Origin: Eremomyces bilateralis CBS 781.70
Lineage: Eukaryota > Ascomycota > Dothideomycetes > Eremomycetales > Eremomycetaceae
Direction of reading: 5' to 3'
Assembly: GCF_010015585.1 (NCBI RefSeq)
Contig: NW_022985097.1
Location: 62,001 to 126,000, forward strand
Length of the DNA stretch: 64,000 nucleotides
Below are positions 32,690 to 45,105 of the stretch, one piece after another. The translations under genes were made by a program, and so were the position numbers. The notes beneath the pieces were generated by a model. It was not told the DNA's origin and made no database searches. It worked only from the letters and a program-made list of their open reading frames with translations. Positions within the stretch are counted from its first letter, which is position 1; each line of letters begins with the position of its first letter.

Positions 32690-34212
32690 ATGGCCGACGC
32701 CGACGTCCAGAAAGCACAGGAGGTTGAACCTCCAAAGGAGGAAGCTGCTCCAGCACTTCCCGACTATGTCCTCGATCCCAATGCGGTCATGAACGATGTC
32801 CAAGCCGAATGGCGCTATGGGCGACCACCAGACTACACCAAGACGAGGAAAGTCTGGTCAGACAGTAAGGGATATTTCCCATTGAAATCCACTCTGGATC
32901 GTTACATGTTTACATTCTGGTTGTGTTGGTTCACTGGGAATAAGCTTCACCACCCGGTATCGAAGTCACTTAGGGCCGTCATGGAGTCAATCCTCTGGAT
33001 CCAGGCCTGATTTCCCAGTGGATTTTCTAGTCGGAAGTCAATGTTATACTTCGATGCTCAAACCATTGTGAGCTCTAATGTCAGACCTTGGGTTCTATCT
33101 TTTAGGATTTGGACGATTTCTAGTACTTCATGTTCGGATGTCTATCTGTTATTGGGATTTCTACCATCCATTATATCTCTCATCGTTAATCCTGCGCTGT
33201 TCCACTGGGCGTGCACGTTCCTTACTTCACCACGTCACTGATAACACTCCTAACTTACTCGCAGCTAAACGCATGAACCACGAGCATGGCAGTCTCGAAT
33301 TCCTGGTCGAGAACCTGGTCAAGAATTGGGAGATCGAAGCGTCGTTCAAGCCCGCCCTGAAAGACTGGCGCACAGTCGATCATGACAACTACAGCTTTGC
33401 CATCAATGGCGGGCCCCCGCAAGATGCTAACCATATGCTCGATGTGGGCACATACAATGCCATCATCGCTCCAAATGAGTACTATGACCCGACACACAGT
33501 GATTTTGCCAGTAGTCACAAAACATTCAAGCGCATGATGCCCACTTTTGCGTGGGAGGTTCTGGAAGTCTACTCGGGGCCTCCTCGTGTCGCGTTTCGAT
33601 GGCGGCATTGGGGAGTGATGAAGAACGATTACGTGGGATTCAATGCGTGAGTGATACACAGTCGCAGAACCGAGAGAGCACATCTCCGATCCTCTTCAGC
33701 CGAGCTAATAGACGAACAGCAAGGGGGAAAAGGTCACAGCCAAGGCTCACGGTGACACGATCGACATCGAAGGCGTCACAGTCGCCCTCGTGGATGATAA
33801 GCTCCGCGTGCAGAAGTTGGAGACTTGGTTCGATCCGCTGATCATGTTCCGGCAAATCGCCCCCAATGGCGTCGTGAACAAAATCCCCGTCGAACCGAAA
33901 GCCTACGAGGAATGGGGCAAGGATGAGCACGGGGAACCTGACGAGACGTCAAATGTTGCAAAAGACACCCGATTCACCCCGCCAGTCGTCGAGAATGCTC
34001 CGTCAGCGACCACAGCAGGCGGATGCCCTTTTGCGCCAGCAATTCCGAGCGAAACTCCGATCGCGCTGCCGTCCGACCATCCGCCGATCCCGACCAGTTC
34101 CTCCTCCGCTCCCACTGTTCCCGCCACTGTGGCGGACACGTCCGCCCCCTCCGATGCAGCCACGGGACCAAGCGACTTAGTCGAGCGTGGGAAGTCGGAG
34201 GCGGGCGCTTAA
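32690..34212 (+). CDS. Pathogen-related-protein/SnoaL-like protein
   Basis: Homologue of the plant-type 'pathogen-related protein' family, a SnoaL/NTF2-like fold of uncertain function common in fungi. Three exons, 32690-32864, 33265-33646 and 33720-34212, give 349 aa. Exon 1 ends PPDYTKTRKVWSD and exon 2 continues TKRMNHEHGSLEFLVENLVK, the expected family sequence. Further blocks are NWEIEASFKPALKDWRTVDH, YSFAINGGPPQDA, FAWEVLEVYSGPPRVAFRWR and HWGVMKNDYVGFNAKGEKVT. Exon 3 finishes the domain (KLETWFDPLIMFRQIAPNG) and adds a Pro/Ser/Thr-rich tail with TAGGCPFAP. Intron 1 is 400 bp, far longer than any other confidently placed intron here. Cytosolic; enzymatic activity unknown. Confidence 0.9.
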
Positions 34213-37200
34213 GGTGGGGAGTTAGCGAATATGGAGGAGGCAGAGCATCGGTTCGCGGTCAGTGGTAAGGAAGAAGCGGAAGAGGACAAGTGGAGGATCG
34301 GTTGCTGTGGAACCAGACTAGATGTTACTGGGCGTCCTTGGTGCCGCGAGGGTCCTTCGAGATGTGAGTCATTCTGAGGGGTCAGTGCTGGAGGAAGATA
34401 TGATCGGGATGGGATGCGGTTGGAGATTTGGCGGATCATGAATTTGCATACACGGTAGATACAACTGGCTAGATTGGATGCTTGTTCGAGGCCGACCTAG
34501 TTTTGCTGGCCTCGTGATAGGTAGTCGTTTGAGATGATAGTTGATGAGCCCACTCCTACACTCATTCCTCTGTCTGCAGAAGGTTGCCTACGGATGGTAC
34601 CCTATGAATACGCTACACGCTACTATGAACTTTATTTAGTCTTAAAAAATGGACGTGTCTCTCTTGGTACTAGGTATATCTGGCCTCTAAGACATGGTCG
34701 TATGGCTAATCCCGATTTTCGATACTTGGTTCATTATGAGTCATTTCAGTCCCACCTCATAATATCCACATCGGCAAGAATCGTGAAAGCTCCACATCAA
34801 CAGTGATAGGACCACACGGATATCTTAAGCAATCTTATCCTCAGATCTGCAATCTGAAACACTCTTTCGATGCCCAACAAATCACGTTATTATCTCTTAC
34901 CTTGGGTCGCACCTTGGCTGACCACGTAGCCACAGCAAGTGCTGTGAAGAAACATATTTCAGTTCTAGTATAACACCAGCCACAATCCACCTAGCTGCCT
35001 GTACTAGCTTCCTACATAGTAGTTTTGTGACACACCCGAGTCGGACACTGCGTCCTATTCCTCCAATATCAGAATCATGAGCTTCGGCCCAGGCCACCCC
35101 ATCCTCTCCATCTCTGACTCCCAGTTATAACTTACTGGCATCTATCTCGTCGGATCCTCTAGCGATTGCTCCCGAACAAGGCTACGGCGAACTCGATATT
35201 AAGACGGCTATCATGTCTTACAACCGGAGCAGTGGGCACAACTCTGCTGCCTAGATTTCATGTCTGAGCCTCGCCACCCATCAGACCAGGGGACGACGTG
35301 GATGGCGGAGCGATCCACTGCAAACGTCAGGAGGTCTGGCTCGTTGCTTACGCTAATCCCGCCTAGATCGTCGAATAATCGAATTTGAGATACGATTCGA
35401 TTGCGATTTACGACTGCTTTGCCTCACGGGCTTACTTACATTGTGAAGACCGTGCAGACTGGAGGTGGCTTTCGTCCGTGTAATCAGTCACTCTGGTGAT
35501 GGGAAGATGCGCGATCGGCTCTTCTCACGGGCCGAACAGTGGTCAATATCACGATTTGCTCTCGCATTTCATCGAATTTCGGAATGATTCGGCTTTGAAG
35601 AACTTCCTGAATCCTGAGTCAAATGCCCATGTTTTCCTCTCAAACACGGCCAAGGAAGAATGACACGATAGCCGTCGGCACGCTCGAACCAACGATGCCC
35701 AGCCCATTTCTCCGAGGAAGCGCCCAGTCATCTCCGAATCCCGGGTTATCGTGGAAATGCCTTTGGATTTTGGAACGGATGATCCCGCCACAGCCCACGC
35801 TTCTCCCTTAACTCCTTGAGCGATGAAATTGTCGATTCTCCGGAGCCAAGCGCTCGAGGTGGCAACTGTAGCGATCAGCCCAACAATGGCCGTGGGCGCT
35901 TTCAAGTTTCATTGATTTCAAAGTCGCAAAGACCAGCCAATCATGACGAGGTAAATGGTGATTAGCAATCTCAGTGCACGTGACTTATCCAAGATCCAAA
36001 TCAATGTCTCTTTCCGAATCGGCCTCGCGTCGATTTTCCTTGGATCGTGAGAGATCAAGTTACATAGGATTCGTTGCCTACGGGCGTATAGACGTTGTGG
36101 TCATCCGTCCTTCCCAAACGCTTGTAGCCTAAATACAATCATGTTCTACCCACCATTGTCGGGACCGTGGCGGTAGGGGATTGCGCTTGATTGCTGCCCT
36201 GACGACGAGGAGGTCGAAGGGGTACCAATTACCATGGCCCGACATGAGTCAAAAAAGGCCGGTAATCCTGCCCAACGCAGGGCTTTTAGTCGCCACTACA
36301 GCCGGCTCCGTCGCTGACACTCGCTCACTAATTAAGCTCCTTCGGGATTAGCGCGGGTCCTCTACGTTCGGCTGCAGGGAAGTTCTCCGCTCCTTGAGTT
36401 TCCATCGAAACGATGCACAATTCCACAGATAATTGTGGACATGTGCCCCCGAGAAGGATGATCCCGTACGAGTGCTGGACGCAGGAAAGCTTTTAGAGGA
36501 GGGAGAATTCGGACGCGAAATGCAGTGAGAGGCAAAGGGTCGAGAGGGGAGGGAGTTGTTGATGGGTCCCTCGTGCCTGTTCGACCACGTTGTCGTTCCC
36601 ACTTCGAAACATTTCTCGTCCGATAAGTTTAGTTCGCGACATATGCACTGCAACTTCCAAGAACACATGCCTGCCATCCCTAGCTTAGGCTTCTTGCGAC
36701 GTATCCAGTCAGTGAGGGACATTCTTCCCAGGCGGATTGTGTTATTTGTGCCTGCTCACCTGTGACGCAAACCGGGCAGGGCGGAGGCATTCGAACACTA
36801 GGTATCCGGCGCGATGGTAGCGGGGTAATCAAAATCATACTCTCCCGCACCAAACACGGCGAGGGGGGTCCTTTCTCCAAGGACCAAGTCATCCGGCGCT
36901 GGAATGACTTTTCAATTTCGGAGTCAAAAGTACAGTCGTCTGTGCGAGAGCGACACGTCCACCGACGGCGGCAATCGGACGGAAGCACTCCGAGAAGCAA
37001 TCAGCCCCAAGGTAACCCCCAACTCGACCAGATATTTGACGGACAACGAGCATGAAGGCGGACGAGACAAGCGCCCCTGAAGTCATCTTTGCCTTCGCCG
37101 TTGGATTTTTGTCGCCTCTCATGATCGATCCTTTGTCGAGACCTGGATGCGTCAGGGAACAAACGCAAGGTCCACCCACCATGAACAAATTCATCACCCA

Positions 37201-38099
37201 GGCAGGTGTTGTCGCAGTCTTTTTCAGGTTAAGCGCTCCGCAGCAAGTGGCCATGCAACCTTGGGATTTATCATTTACGGCACTAAGCTCCTTAGCCTCG
37301 CTCTGGTAGGCTACAAGGTGGAGGAGGGCACAGCAACGATGTTTTGGCGTGGTGTTAGAGTACAAGGAAATCTAGCTAATTAATCGGAGGATGGTACGAC
37401 GACGAGGGAGTGCGGGGTGGTTGCAAGGCTGAGTGGATGGACTGATTATCGCCATGTTCTTCGTATTCCAGAACATCATTAGGCAGATAGACTGGACCGT
37501 TTGTGTGCTGGCCAAGTGGTGAGGTGCAACCTCATGGGCTGGCGGAAGGTTCGGAGGAGAACTAGCAATTACGGCGAGTCGAACGGGTGCAGCCAAAGTT
37601 TAGGAGGATGGATGGACCAATGGACCAATGGATTATTTCAGCAGCGGGATTCGATGGCGAGATTTATGCATGCAATACGGAAGTCGAGTGGTGGTTAAAC
37701 GGGAAGGGATAAGGGGGATCAGAAGGAGAGTCTCCGAGAGGCAGGCTTGACCAATATTGAAATGCAGAAAAGAGCTGTTTCGACTGTTCCACAAACTCTG
37801 AGTGGGAGAGCGCGAGCTGCCTAGTTTAGATGAAGTGATGAATAATGAGTTATGGATGGATGATGAATGGCTGAATATTCAGTAGCTGGACGACAGGATG
37901 AGACTTGGGGTAGAGAGGCACTGGGATAAAGCGAGAGGATGAGATGAGATGGAGGTCTTGGCACCTGGAATCAATGATGGAGACTGGGAGAGAGACTGGA
38001 GACGGGAGCCGATGGACTGATGGACAGATGGAGATTGGAGAGGCGCGAGGGGGCTTGGACCACCGACCACTGGACTAGGCAAATGAAATCGAGTCATCG
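34213..38099. other. 3.9 kb gene-poor region
   Basis: No intact gene recognised. Points seen: a minus-strand frame ending near 35549 translates to a secretion-signal-like start (TAIVGLIATVATSSAW) but its frame opens only from TTG and degenerates, so it is a possible gene fragment. Small tandem words occur near 37605-37635 (ggatggaccaatggaccaat). From about 37690 to 38060 the plus strand is purine-rich (gatggactgatggacagatg and similar). Frames at 36348-36722 and 36889-37365 (minus) have no conserved blocks. Confidence 0.45.
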
Positions 38100-39975
38100 C
38101 ATCGCCCCCCCGACCGCTCACTGAACCACCGAGCAAAGGAGGAGAGAGTGTGACACACCACCAAAACCCATCGCCCACCACATTCACCTCGTCTTTGGCT
38201 GACCGATTCTGTGAATACTTCCATCTGGCTCTCCCCATACTACAGATTACAGACATCTCCCCTCACCCCCCTCCTATCACGATTGTCCGACAACCCAACA
38301 CCAGAACTTCTATCGTTTCTTTCACTCCTCTTCACACTTCAACTCTCCCTCCTCTACTGTGTCCATCTCACCCCAGCAACCACCATGGCTTCTCTCACTC
38401 CCGACGAGCGCTGGGCCCTCTAGAGCATCGTTCCTGCTACCCAAACTCCTGGTGGCTGTGGCCTTCACAATCGTCGACTTCGGTTTCCTACGGCACCTCC
38501 TCTGACGACCCCTTGTTGTCTTTGTTCGTGACTTTCTATTCCTCTCCAGCAAAACACCGAACAAGTAGTTGAGCACTGACTGTTTGGTGACGGATTTGCC
38601 TCCTCGCCGCCGTCCATTCTTCCCTTCCGGCTCTCGTTGACACTTGACAAGCCAGTCACCCACCCACTTTTCCTTGTTCCCTCCACCACACAGACCCTCC
38701 CGCCTCCCGGGTGGCACTGCTGCCTCCGACCAGCGACTCATCGAGACCCGTCTCATCTTGGCCCTGCCAGTCACCCTCTCTTCAGTCTTCAGTCTTTAGT
38801 TTTCCACCAGGCTACCGTGTACGAATTTCGTTTCTAACCAATCTCCACTCATCCTTTGGGGTTCATATATGTTGTTCTGCATTTCCAAAAGAACGGCGTT
38901 TTGAGGCTCTTCGTTTCAATCTCCAACCCAAGCAACCTCCTCCGTAACCCGTCCGTCCCTGCCACCTGTTGCAACGCGACTCCTCACCTCCACAACACAC
39001 GCCTCGTCCGATTGCGTCCCCCAAAATCTATCGATCCCCTTCACCCATCGAACCTTAATACGACCCTGCTTCTAGACTATCATCCGTTATTCTATGCAGC
39101 CTACGAACCCCTCGACTTCGAACCACCGATTCCTTTGATTGACTTGGCTGCTGCACTCACCGTGGCCACCGTCATCTAGGAAACCCCTCCCCGTCGCAAG
39201 TCGCCCCAACATCATCACGATGCTTCTCATGTCGTTCGAAGTGTCCCCAGTCACCCGTCGCTCAGGTTTCGCCCCCGGTTACTCGAACAAGGATTCCACC
39301 GCCCGCGCTTTGCAGAAGGTTTGAGACTGCTCCGACGACGACTGCTGTTCGTCCACGAGCTCCGACCGACCTCTCTGTAACCCGCGAACGGCTTTGTCAA
39401 TTCGGTTTCTCTTGTTCCGGCGATCCTGTAGCAGACGGGTGCTGGAGGAACACTTGTGGTCGAAAGAACGCGATTGTGGACTTAACGCCCACAGCTGATT
39501 TCGTTCGCCACCGCTTCATCCCGCCGTTTACACAACACGTCAACCCCATATCCACGACTCTCCATTCACTGGGAGGCGTCAATTTGACTCTGACTCGGTC
39601 AGTATCCGTTCATTCTTCCCGCTGTGCGCTTTCTTTGGATCTGCATTCGTGCGGTTAAAGGAGAGCGACTCTGGGGATTGGAACAGAAATTAGTCACAGC
39701 ACGACGCACTCACCAGATTCATCACGAGACGATCCATTTCTCCATCCGTCGTATGCGAGAATAGTGGTGTGGTCTGCCATCACGGTTTTTCTTCACAACG
39801 TACATCACCCCACAACCTGACGACCATAACAACCCCGGTCGATTCAGGTACACACCACCCATACTCGGACTTCACCGCGCAGTACTGCAACGCAGCACAT
39901 CGTGGTCTATAATCTGTTCTAAACTTCCGGTTTCAGAACAAAATCGTTTAGACTTTTGTCTATCATTCAGACTCA
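38100..39975 (+). promoter_or_regulatory. Long pyrimidine-rich leader/promoter of the cyclin gene
   Basis: Base composition flips from purine-rich (before about 38060) to strongly CT-rich (about 38140-39180), the pattern usual just upstream of and within fungal 5' UTRs. No open frame has protein-like content. If transcription starts near 38.2 kb the cyclin mRNA would carry a leader of roughly 1.5-1.8 kb. Several ATGs occur, including one in a strong context at 38385. The extent of the transcript is inferred from composition only. Confidence 0.4.
38385..38423 (+). other. Candidate uORF in the cyclin leader
   Basis: A 12-codon frame (MASLTPDERWAL, then TAG) begins with an ATG in a near-perfect initiation context (CACCATGG) right after a CT-rich stretch. 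It lies 1.55 kb upstream of the cyclin ATG, in the same direction. A translated uORF could restrict cyclin synthesis, but whether it is on the mRNA is unknown. Confidence 0.35.
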
Positions 39976-42306
39976 ATGGTTCTGAACATGCACATCACAT
40001 ATCCAGATTCAGTCGGGTTGTCCTCGGCATATCCCTACGAACCCTCCCTTAGTTCGTCCGCGTCTTCCTCCTCATCATCCGTCTTTTCTGTCGGTGCAGC
40101 ATCGTCGCAATGTTCGGTCGCGACGGATTCTTCTTCGCTGTCGGGGTACTCGGGTTCTGATTCGGGGGATTGGAGGGCTGCATCGCGATGTTCGACCAGT
40201 CAGGAGGTCCTTGCGCGACGTGCACTTCCTCCAATCTCAAGCTGTGTCCCCCCTGCCATCCCATTGGAACAACGCCAGAACCCCCGGCGATCCTCCTGCT
40301 CTGCCGGCCAGCGGCCTCCAACCCTGGTCCGACAGTGCGAGAGAAAAGTACAGTTTGTTGATGGACTTGTTGGTAAGAGTTGTTTTCATCCGTTTCCCTT
40401 TCCGCATTCGCTAAGCATTTTTTTCTGGTTTAAAGAAGCTGCAACACAGATGGTCGAGGTGATCTGGCCATTATCAGTCCCTAGCATCCGTCCCGATGCA
40501 TTGACGGGGAGATCCATTCTACCCCTGCGCACATTCATTCAGGAGACTCTCCGAAGATCGCGCACCAGCTTTTCCACGCTGCAGGTCGCACTTTACTACC
40601 TCGTGCTCATCAAATCCCATGTTCCGAACCATGATTTTACGATGGAACAGCCATGTGACATGCTGTCGATTCGCGCTCTTCAGTGTGGTCGACGCATGTT
40701 TCTGGCCGCGCTGATCCTTGCATCGAAATACTTGCAAGATCGCAATTACTCCGCACGCGCCTGGAGCAAGATCTCCGGCCTGAAGGTATGCGAAATCAAC
40801 ATCAACGAGATGGCATTCCTGGATGCGGTCAAATGGAAGTTACACGTTCCACAATCAACATTCGACCAATGGCAGGATCTCATCATGCGATATACCCCTT
40901 CGCAACCTCCAAGCCCGGGCGTCCCCCCACTAGCGTCATGCGCTCAGTTGAGCCAGTGGCGGGCCATCATTCCGTGCCTGACTCCAGAGCTCAATACGGT
41001 GGATCTTTTGGGACCAGGGCTTCCGCTACAGCTGCAAATCCCCGAGCGGGTACGTACATGGCCACTTGCGTCGCCCACCTCCCCTCTCCCAATCCCACAG
41101 CCACGGGAATTCGTCCCAACGCCACGGGCCAGCATCACTCCGAGTCGCGTCAACCCTCCCCGCTTCTTGGAGCCGCCGGCAACCGCTCTTCCGCCGACGC
41201 CGTCCGTCCCGCGCTTCGCTCCTCTTCCCACACCCCAGATGACCCCGCAGACCGCATCGTGTACTCCTGCAGTGAGTCTCGCGCAGTTCTCGCTGGGTTG
41301 CCGGAGATCGAGCATGCAAGCTGCCATCGGGCTCGCGAACAGCTGTGGCATGTCGCGGTTCAACAACGAAGCATTCCCAGGGCGCCTGCATTCCAACACC
41401 GGTGCGTTCCCAGGAGGTCTGGATATGCTTCCACCACGCCGCTCGAGCATGGTGTCGAGGAGCTCGTCTCCTGAGAGCATGGTCTCGGACAATTCCACGT
41501 CCTCTCGAAGCTCCAGGGCCAGCTCCATCAGCTCGGCTAGCTCCTGCGCAAGCAACCCGACCATGCGGCTCTGCCGCGTCGCGGCCCTTCGCTCTGCGAC
41601 TTCTTGTCCCCTGAAGCCCGCCGGCCTCGGCACGTTTGCCGACCGTGTTACCATTAAAGAACACGATTCCGAACCCCCCTACTACTCATCCGGTGCGGAT
41701 GACACATCAAGCCTCGATGGTGCCACCCCTGTCCCTCTCGACCTCCCTGTTGACGCACCGGACTTCTCAGGCTTCCACATCGGCGGCACCAGCTCCAGCA
41801 ACAAGACCCCGATCCCCTACCGCACCAAACTCTACGCCACCCCCATCCACGAGCACACTCCACCCGCTACCTTTACACCCACTAAATCCTCCACCCGCAA
41901 GCGCGGCCGCAGCTCCGCCGACCTCTCCTCCCTCCAACACAACGTCCGCAGCCTCCTCCAAGCTGCCGCGGACCGCGACGAGCGCCGCTCCCGCCGCGAA
42001 AGCATCTCGCCCAGCTCGACCTCCACGACCCGCAGCGCGTCGCGCGGCTTCCCCGAGGTCATTACCGACTCGTGCCTGGCGTCCAGCTTCCTGCTGTCGC
42101 CAACCCGCTGCGTCGCGACGCCGAAAGCGTCGTCGACCTCATCGGCGCTGACGTGCGATCTGCTGACGCCGAGTCCGCTGACGCGACCGATGCGGTCGCC
42201 GAGGAGTGGGGGGTGGAGCGGGCAGCGGAAGAGGACGTGTATTGGGCGGGAGGCGGCGGGTTATGTGAGCGTGGACGGTGGCGTGGGGATGTGGGATGGG
42301 CAGTAA
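39976..42306 (+). CDS. Pho85-type (Pcl/Pho80 family) cyclin
   Basis: Cyclin partner of a Pho85-like CDK, resembling the PCL1/2 or PclA class that links cell cycle and morphogenesis. I place one intron at 40373-40435 (63 bp, GTAAGA...CTAAG...AAG). It is in frame and stop-free, so an uninterrupted 776-aa frame exists, but splicing gives the family sequence FVDGLVEAATQMVEVIWPLS and a 755-aa protein. The cyclin box covers about residues 135-290: FIQETLRRSRTSFSTLQVAL, ALQCGRRMFLAALILASKYL, NYSARAWSKISGL and NEMAFLDAVKWKLHVP. The N-terminus is Ser-rich. The last 450 residues are low-complexity Ser/Pro/Thr with many SP/TP sites, suggesting phosphorylation control. A further intron near 41049 (GTACGT) is possible but unproven. 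Confidence 0.88.
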   Translation: MVLNMHITYPDSVGLSSAYPYEPSLSSSASSSSSSVFSVGAASSQCSVATDSSSLSGYSGSDSGDWRAASRCSTSQEVLARRALPPISSCVPPAIPLEQRQNPRRSSCSAGQRPPTLVRQCERKVQFVDGLVGKSCFHPFPFPHSLSIFFWFKEAATQMVEVIWPLSVPSIRPDALTGRSILPLRTFIQETLRRSRTSFSTLQVALYYLVLIKSHVPNHDFTMEQPCDMLSIRALQCGRRMFLAALILASKYLQDRNYSARAWSKISGLKVCEININEMAFLDAVKWKLHVPQSTFDQWQDLIMRYTPSQPPSPGVPPLASCAQLSQWRAIIPCLTPELNTVDLLGPGLPLQLQIPERVRTWPLASPTSPLPIPQPREFVPTPRASITPSRVNPPRFLEPPATALPPTPSVPRFAPLPTPQMTPQTASCTPAVSLAQFSLGCRRSSMQAAIGLANSCGMSRFNNEAFPGRLHSNTGAFPGGLDMLPPRRSSMVSRSSSPESMVSDNSTSSRSSRASSISSASSCASNPTMRLCRVAALRSATSCPLKPAGLGTFADRVTIKEHDSEPPYYSSGADDTSSLDGATPVPLDLPVDAPDFSGFHIGGTSSSNKTPIPYRTKLYATPIHEHTPPATFTPTKSSTRKRGRSSADLSSLQHNVRSLLQAAADRDERRSRRESISPSSTSTTRSASRGFPEVITDSCLASSFLLSPTRCVATPKASSTSSALTCDLLTPSPLTRPMRSPRSGGWSGQRKRTCIGREAAGYVSVDGGVGMWDGQ

Positions 42307-45105
42307 TTCCATCACCACCGTACGTCTACCAACATTGATCGCTTTTGCGCGAATTATTCAGGGGAGCGATGTCGGATGGTGTCCTTGTAAATTCCTCACA
42401 CCCCACCCTCCAACCCTTTTTCTTTCCCTCTCCTACCATACCTAGTCATACCCTCTCTATTCCCGCGCATGTGTGGTCGCTGAACGGGGCGTGGCCGAAA
42501 CGGAAATCGGAGCGGGATGGAGTCATACCGGAGTTTAATCACCTGTCTTTCATTTGGGTTCCTTCCTCTGTTCCACTTTCGTTTTTTCATCGCGCTGCGC
42601 TTTTTCGAGGATGCGGGAGACGTGTTTTGTAGCCGAACCACGGTGGCGGTGGGGTCGGCGGTGGCGGTGGTGGATGTGTGGGCGGTAGCGGCACGTGTAC
42701 GACGAGACAGTACTTATACCATCCCCCAACCTCTCCTTATCGTACCTCGCAAAGGGGTTACGATTCCGTTGCAGCCATTTGGCGCATGGGATCGGCCCTT
42801 ACCTTAGATACTCCTGTGTCCATTTTCGAATGGATGCGTCTGACCGATAGTAAGTAGTGTAGTGTAGGTTTTGAGAATCGAAGTCTTCGATGAGTTAAGA
42901 AAGTGAGGACGATCAACTTGACATTGTTTGGTGAAGATCTGTAATATCGTTTTTCTTCGTTCTTGGGCTGCTTAGTGATGTATGCGAATCATACCTGTAA
43001 TGCCAGATGGGAGATGGGCACTTCGTCTTGTGTAAGGTACCGGTATCAACCTGGATCACAGACAGTCGTGGAATTTGGTAGACTACCGTCAAGTGAACCA
43101 GAAATCGACCTCAGTCATATTGACGACACATGCAGTCGACACTTCAGGAGAACCTGTCCTGCAGCATCCCCCTTTTCCTCAACACCTGTACCTAAGCCTA
43201 CCTGATGCATAACAGGCGCCATTATGGCCATCTGGCGTTTATTTTTATCGACCCGAACGGATCACAAATCACAACAGTGAACAGTGGAGCGGGCGCGTTT
43301 AGCTAGCAGGCTACAACGGTATTGTACGGAGTACGGTCGCCCCTTTAATCCTCCTAGGGCTCGATCAATCCGAAGAAACCTTGGAATATGTCGGCTTGAT
43401 ATAACGTACGGGTATGACAGAAGATGAAAGGGGATTGATATCGCTATATCACGCCAGTCATTGCTACACAGCTCGTGGATCTTTAAAGTTCGTTGCTTCA
43501 TCCGCAAGTCGTCCATGTCTTATTTCGGTACGGTTTGCATGAGCGCTACCCTCTCTCCTTAAAACTGTACCTCTATGTCGAAGCCTCGTCTATCGCGTAT
43601 TATACCACGCGCACGGTACGTACCGTCCTCTTCCCCCATCGCCCAATCTGGTAACCCTGCCCCGTTCCGTCTCTCACCTCCCTAGCGAATCGGCTGCGCT
43701 TACCACCGCGGTTTCGGGTGTCACCAGACAGACATCATATGCCGCGGATAGATTAAAGCATCCACCGGGGTCGACGGGGAGATGGGATCAGAAAGTTCGG
43801 TGATGGGATCTAGGCGCGATGGAGAGATTGAGGGAGTGCGCTGGATGGTTCGGGAGAATGAGCTCGGCGCAATGAACGACGCGGAAAGGAGCACTCCTCT
43901 CCTGGATGGCTCGTTATTCCGTAAGTTGTTAATATGGTATTCGTTCGTGCTTCGGAGGCGTCAAATAATGCGGAACATCAAACATAGCACGTCTCCACTC
44001 GGTCGCAGCGCTTCTCTGTCTTCAATCTTTCATGACGTTGTCTCCTTGTTCCCTGCAATCCGATGTCTCCCTTGAGTCCCTACGTACGGCCTAGGCAATT
44101 GTGCAGCCCATTTCCTAACTAGTTGGCTAAAGTAGTAGTTCCCTGCAGCCGCTCCACATGCGAGGAATAATCTGGATGTCTCGCATCCGCCCTGTCAATT
44201 GCATTTCGGAACCTCGTCTGATTGTCTCGGTCGTGAGAAGCGTAGTGAGATCTTCCGGTCGGCAAGGGAGTAATGGAGGAGGGGGAACCAAGAAAAAGAA
44301 ATTAGAAATGAGAACATCTGAATCTTCACACCACGAGTCGAACCACGAGTCAAGCCAAACCGAATCCCTTTTATCCCTCTTCTGGACCGGTGTCGCGTTG
44401 ACTTCCTCTACCTTCACGCCATCCCTCTCTCGCTCGATTGGCGCACGAGAACCACAAGATCGATTTGTATCACCACCGACTCCTATCGCTTTCGGTGCGG
44501 TTTAAGAGTCCGTCCGCCTGGATCGTCGACGCCCAACTTCCGGGTTCCATTTACTCTCACGCCGCCCATCTCGTCCTCCAGTCGAAACGGCCCACGCTTC
44601 GCGAATCGAGCCCGCTGATTTTGATCCAATGATATAACGCGGTGCGAGAAAACGAAAGGAACGTCAAAAGCGTTGAGACTTGCGACCGTCCCCTCCACCA
44701 CCATCGTTGCGATTGAACAATTGTCCCGAAAATGCGAACGACTTCCTACCGCTTCGAAGTTCGATATCTCAACGCTCGGCAACGAACCACTTACAAACAT
44801 TGACAAAGAACGACGACACTCCAATCGTGGAGAAGCGCGGGACGAAATCATGCTTGGTCTTCAATTGTTGGCAGCATCGCAAAGTGCATCAGACATTCTA
44901 CCCATTGTCAGTGGGATTCAATTGACACGAACAAGGTGTTCAACACGGCATCGAAATCCACCTATACGCTCTTCGACTACCGCATAAAAAGGGAACTCCG
45001 CTCACCTCCGCGGCTCCTGCCCCAACTCTTCTCATCCTCGTAGTCCGCACGCCCACCTCCACCTCCATCCACACGACCACCACCACCCCCTCCCCTCCCC
45101 TCTCC
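42307..45105. other. 2.8 kb spacer, no gene recognised
   Basis: Downstream of the cyclin gene. Contains a G-rich GGTGGCGGT-type tract at about 42641-42694, several short frames without family features (for example 43782-44075 and 44158-44505), and a CT-rich final 150 bases leading into the CNL1-like ATG. A tacggagtacggtc word near 43325 resembles similar words elsewhere in the window (near 1930, 12210 and 46785). Confidence 0.45.

Noticed and set aside
36889-37365. 158-residue minus-strand frame
   Set aside because: Some hydrophobic stretches, but it overlaps equally open plus-strand frames and shows no coherent domain or splice context.
40944-41664. Two long minus-strand frames (236 and 212 aa) under the cyclin gene
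   Set aside because: GC-rich antisense shadows of the Ser/Pro-rich cyclin tail.
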